Below the pieces are notes generated by a model. That model had not been told where the DNA came from and did no database searches. It saw only the letters and a list, made by a program, of their open reading frames with translations. Below, one piece after another: positions 13,581 through 16,320 of a stretch of 16,320 bases of DNA. Position 1 is the stretch's first letter; every line of letters starts with the position of its first letter. Source of the stretch: Candidatus Gastranaerophilales bacterium (GTDB taxonomy: Bacteria > Cyanobacteriota > Vampirovibrionia > Gastranaerophilales > Gastranaerophilaceae); the NCBI GenBank assembly GCA_947589525.1, contig CANQAW010000015.1, positions 1-16,320 of the forward strand. Direction: 5' to 3'. The position numbers and the translations under genes are program-made.

Positions 13581-13662
13581 AATCCGAACAATTGCCGAAT
13601 AAGCTAGTTTATTTTTTCAAAATTAATCATATAAATTAATTGAAATACGAACGGAGAAAATT

Positions 13663-15705
13663 TTGAAAAAATTAAAAAAGCTAATCGGTTGGGTTTTAAT
13701 AATTAATTTATTTTTATTTAACACGGGCGCAATTCAAGCCGTTGAATTAACCAATAACCAAAAAAATTTAAATTATTCGCAATTATATTTAAACCAAGAC
13801 AAATACGAAAATTTTAACCGTAAAATCTTTAATTTTAATTTAAAGATGAACAGGCTTTTTGCAAGGAAAATTCATGTTCTTTGGGCTTCGATAGTACCCG
13901 ACTTTTTAATTAACAGCTTAAATTGTGCTTATTACAACATTGAATACCCCAAGAGACTTGTAAGTTCGCTTTTGCAAAGGGATTTTGATGCCGTTAAGCA
14001 CGAAACAAAAAGGTTTATAATTAATTCAACCTTAGGCATAGGGGGTTTAATTGATTTTGCGGACAAAATCTTTAAACTTGAAATGTATAACGAGGATATG
14101 GAGCAAGCTCTTGCAAAATGCAAAGTTAAATGCGGAAACTTCTTAATTTTGCCTTTTATATCAGCCACAAACACCCGTGATATTTTCGGAAGAATACTTG
14201 ATTTTGCGCTGACTCCCACAACTTATATAGCAACACCCGTTGCAGCGGGAATAAAACTCGGACTGTTGATAAACAGAACTGCCCATATTCAGCCGATTAT
14301 AAAAATGGTTGAATCGAATTTTTTAGACCCTTATACGATTGCAAAAGAATTTTTCGGAGTTGAAAAATATATTAAATTATCAAATTATGACAGAAAAAAG
14401 GTCTTGAATTCAATTAAACCCAATGATGATGAAATCGACCTTGTAAATAAAGAAAAACAGGAAAACAAAAGCGTAAAAGGAGCTTTACTGGATAATCAAA
14501 AAAATGATATTGTGGTCAAATTAACGGATGAATTAAAAGCGGATATTGTTTTAAATAATTATAATCCTCAAAATCCCGTGACGGACTCAATGAGAACCGC
14601 ACTATTTGATTATTACAGCGAAAAACCTAAATTTTGGAACGAATTGTCGATTTGGAACAGGGACTTTTCAAAAAAAATTAAGACGGGCTATGCTGTTCTG
14701 AGCCCGCAGAGGGATAAATATAAGTATTTTTATATTTTAAATAAAGATAAATTCGCCCCTTTGGCGGTAATTTTTCCCTCGGTCGGAGAGGGAGCGGGAA
14801 ATTCGCACGGCAGAATAATGGCAAAAATGCTCTACGATGAGGGTTACAGCGTTATAATTTTAGGAAGCCATTTTCAGTGGGAATTTTTAAAAAGTGTTGA
14901 TAAAGGCTACAAAGTAGGTTTGATTAAAAATGATATTAAATATATTAATCTTTTAGTTAATAATATTATTTCTCAATTAAGTGAAAAATATAACAGGGTT
15001 TTCTTAAAAAGAATTGCCATAGGAACATCACTGGGTGCATACAGTATTTTATTTTTAGCAAATGAACAGTATGAAAAAGGGGCGAATAATTTTGATAAAT
15101 TTATTGCAATTTCACCCCCATACAGCCTTTTATACGCTATAGGACAAATTGATGAAATAACTTCCGCTTGGAAAAACTACCCAAACGACCTTAAAGATAA
15201 AGTAGCTTACACGGTTGCTAAAATAATGAGAGCTTATAATGATAAAAAAGAGCTTTTGGATAACTTTGAAAAACTGCCTTTTACAAATTACGAAGCAAAA
15301 TTAATAAGCGCTTTTGTGTTTAATCAAAAATTAGGAGATTTAATTTTGGAAAGCGAGCTTATTGATAACCCTAATTTTGACAGAAAACAAATACAGGATG
15401 AAATCAACTCAATGAATTATCACGATTATATAGAGAAGTATTTTATAAATAAGGATGTGAGCTTTGATGAAATTTCAAAAATAACAAGCATAAAAAGTAT
15501 ATCGGATTTTCTGATTAATTCGGATAACTATAAAATTTATCACAGTCTTGATGATTATTTAATAAGCGAAAATGACCTTTTGGAACTTAAAAGAACCTGT
15601 GATGATAAATTGGTATTATTAAGCAACGGAGCGCATTTGGGGTTTTTATACAGAGAAGAATTTATTAATGATTTAAAAAAAGAAATAAAACTTGCAAAAA
15701 ATTAA
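13663..15705 (+). CDS. MlaA-like domain fused to an alpha/beta-hydrolase
   Basis: This is a 680-residue exported protein with two domains. A signal peptide (residues 1-26, site after 'IQA') is followed by an MlaA/VacJ domain (about 45-245) with 'YENFNRKIFNFN' (48-59), 'RFIINSTLGIGGLIDFAD' (117-134) and 'LPFISATNTRDIFGR' (163-177). MlaA removes misplaced phospholipids from the outer leaflet of the outer membrane. After a polar linker (about 250-340) comes an alpha/beta-hydrolase-like domain: 'PLAVIFPSVGEGAG' (strand and oxyanion-type loop), the nucleophile elbow 'GTSLG' with Ser456, and a late His658 in 'GAHLGF'. Usual MlaA is a ~250-residue lipoprotein; here no Cys follows the signal, so there is no lipid anchor. 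The TTG start at 13663 is set by GGAG 6 nt before. A lipase/esterase acting on lipids handled by the MlaA part is a natural but unproven reading. It stands alone between terminators. Confidence 0.88.
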   Translation: MKKLKKLIGWVLIINLFLFNTGAIQAVELTNNQKNLNYSQLYLNQDKYENFNRKIFNFNLKMNRLFARKIHVLWASIVPDFLINSLNCAYYNIEYPKRLVSSLLQRDFDAVKHETKRFIINSTLGIGGLIDFADKIFKLEMYNEDMEQALAKCKVKCGNFLILPFISATNTRDIFGRILDFALTPTTYIATPVAAGIKLGLLINRTAHIQPIIKMVESNFLDPYTIAKEFFGVEKYIKLSNYDRKKVLNSIKPNDDEIDLVNKEKQENKSVKGALLDNQKNDIVVKLTDELKADIVLNNYNPQNPVTDSMRTALFDYYSEKPKFWNELSIWNRDFSKKIKTGYAVLSPQRDKYKYFYILNKDKFAPLAVIFPSVGEGAGNSHGRIMAKMLYDEGYSVIILGSHFQWEFLKSVDKGYKVGLIKNDIKYINLLVNNIISQLSEKYNRVFLKRIAIGTSLGAYSILFLANEQYEKGANNFDKFIAISPPYSLLYAIGQIDEITSAWKNYPNDLKDKVAYTVAKIMRAYNDKKELLDNFEKLPFTNYEAKLISAFVFNQKLGDLILESELIDNPNFDRKQIQDEINSMNYHDYIEKYFINKDVSFDEISKITSIKSISDFLINSDNYKIYHSLDDYLISENDLLELKRTCDDKLVLLSNGAHLGFLYREEFINDLKKEIKLAKN

Positions 15706-15731
15706 ATCATTTTTAAATTTTAAAAATTGAA

Positions 15732-15760
15732 AACGGGAGCAAGATTATCTTACTCCCGTT
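15732..15760. terminator. Bidirectional terminator between convergent genes
   Basis: AACGGGAG (15732-15739) pairs with CTCCCGTT (15753-15760), and inner AAGA/TCTT extends the stem beyond a single C-A mismatch. T-rich tails follow on both strands, so it can end both the MlaA fusion gene and the oxidoreductase gene. Confidence 0.85.
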
Positions 15761-15783
15761 CTTTGTTTGCTAAATTATTCAAA

Positions 15784-16320
15784 CTATTTCAATAATTCGC
15801 CAACAGCCTTGTAAACTTCCATTCTCTTTTTAGCATCTTGTTCGGCTTGAGAATATAGTTCTTGAGCACATTGCGGGTTTGTTTTTTGAAGCGATTTATA
15901 TCTTCCTTCGCTTTGAATGAAGTCTTGGTAGCTTCCTTTAGGTTCTTTAGCATCCCAGCTGAACGGTTGTTCTTTATCGGGATTATATCTGTATAAAGGA
16001 TAGTAGCCTGCTTCAACCGCACGTTTTTGTTCCGTTTGAGTTTTAGACATATCAATACCGTGTGCTATACAAGGAGCATAAGCAAATATTATTGAAGGTC
16101 CGTTATAGCTTTCAGCTTCTTGGAATGCTTTTAGAGTTTGAGCTCTATCAGCGCCCAGTGCAACCGAAGCAACATAAACGTAACCGTATGACATGCTCAT
16201 AAGACCCATATTTTTCTTATAAGTCTTTTTACCGCCTGTCGCAAATTTAGCTACAGCACCAGTCGGAGTTGATTTAGAAGCTTGACCGCCCGTATTTGAA
16301 TAAACTTCGGTATCAAGAAC
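15784..16320 (-). CDS. nifJ: Pyruvate:ferredoxin (flavodoxin) oxidoreductase, C-terminal end
   Basis: These are the last 178 residues of PFOR, the homodimeric iron-sulfur and thiamine-diphosphate enzyme that oxidises pyruvate to acetyl-CoA and CO2 and passes electrons to ferredoxin, central to anaerobic energy metabolism. The frame is open to the window edge at 16320. It starts in the TPP-binding domain with 'LDTEVYSNTGGQASKSTPTGAVAKFA' and 'GKKTYKKNMGLM', then 'YGYVYVASVALGADRAQTLKAFQEAESYNGPSIIFAYAPCIAHGIDM', the conserved end of domain VI. It finishes with the C-terminal 'YPLYRYNP...PFSWDAKEP' and helix regions. The full protein is about 1170-1200 residues, so roughly 1000 residues, including the ferredoxin-like domain, lie outside the window. 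The Met at 16209 is internal, not a start. A shared bidirectional hairpin lies downstream. Confidence 0.96.
   Translation of the reverse strand, partial: VLDTEVYSNTGGQASKSTPTGAVAKFATGGKKTYKKNMGLMSMSYGYVYVASVALGADRAQTLKAFQEAESYNGPSIIFAYAPCIAHGIDMSKTQTEQKRAVEAGYYPLYRYNPDKEQPFSWDAKEPKGSYQDFIQSEGRYKSLQKTNPQCAQELYSQAEQDAKKRMEVYKAVGELLK

Noticed and set aside
15789..16055. An 88-residue Lys-rich - strand ORF inside the oxidoreductase gene
   Set aside because: It is in another frame of a gene whose PFOR motifs are unmistakable.

Overview
The window is AT-rich DNA from a Gram-negative-type bacterium: it has exported proteins with signal peptides, an MlaA-family outer-membrane domain and YbhS/YbhR-type permeases. 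Several proteins look typical of the non-photosynthetic Cyanobacteriota, the Vampirovibrionia (Melainabacteria), probably a gut Gastranaerophilales: the GH57-DUF3536 protein, the 'MGLAASQARFLGLTARK' protein, the 'MQINAV..QSFKG' protein, and a pyruvate:ferredoxin oxidoreductase pointing to anaerobic life. This placement rests on memory of protein families, not on a search.

Layout. (1) 1-1716, + strand: the C-terminal part of a YbhS-like ABC-2 permease, then a complete YbhR-like permease that overlaps it. Together they form the membrane part of a drug/ion exporter whose ATPase lies outside the window. (2) 1717-2540, - strand: a small metal-responsive operon of an exported, extremely Cys-rich metallothionein-like protein followed by a CsoR repressor. 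A near-consensus promoter and a textbook CsoR-type inverted repeat lie in front of it. This is the most interesting system in the window. (3) 2553-5604, - strand: an operon of an acidic amino acid/dicarboxylate symporter, the rRNA methyltransferase RlmH and pyrimidine-nucleoside phosphorylase. (4) 5729-5908, +: a 59-residue zinc-ribbon-like protein that appears to be leaderless. (5) 5958-6986, -: a lineage-type coiled-coil protein of unknown function, divergent from (6) 7142-11148, +: a minimal NagA-like deacetylase, an exported small protein and a large GH57-DUF3536 glycosidase. (7) 11155-12423, -: adenosylhomocysteinase. (8) 12667-13533, +: two small membrane-anchored proteins of unknown function, ended by a strong terminator. 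(9) 13663-15705, +: a fusion of an MlaA-like domain with an alpha/beta-hydrolase. (10) 15784-16320, -: the C-terminal end of pyruvate:ferredoxin oxidoreductase, running off the window.

No tRNA, rRNA, insertion sequence, phage gene or CRISPR array was seen. No gene-free stretch exceeds 300 bases; the largest, 12424-12666, holds the ahcY promoter, a direct repeat and the promoter for the genes at 12667. All 17 genes whose ends are visible stop with TAA or TAG; none uses TGA.
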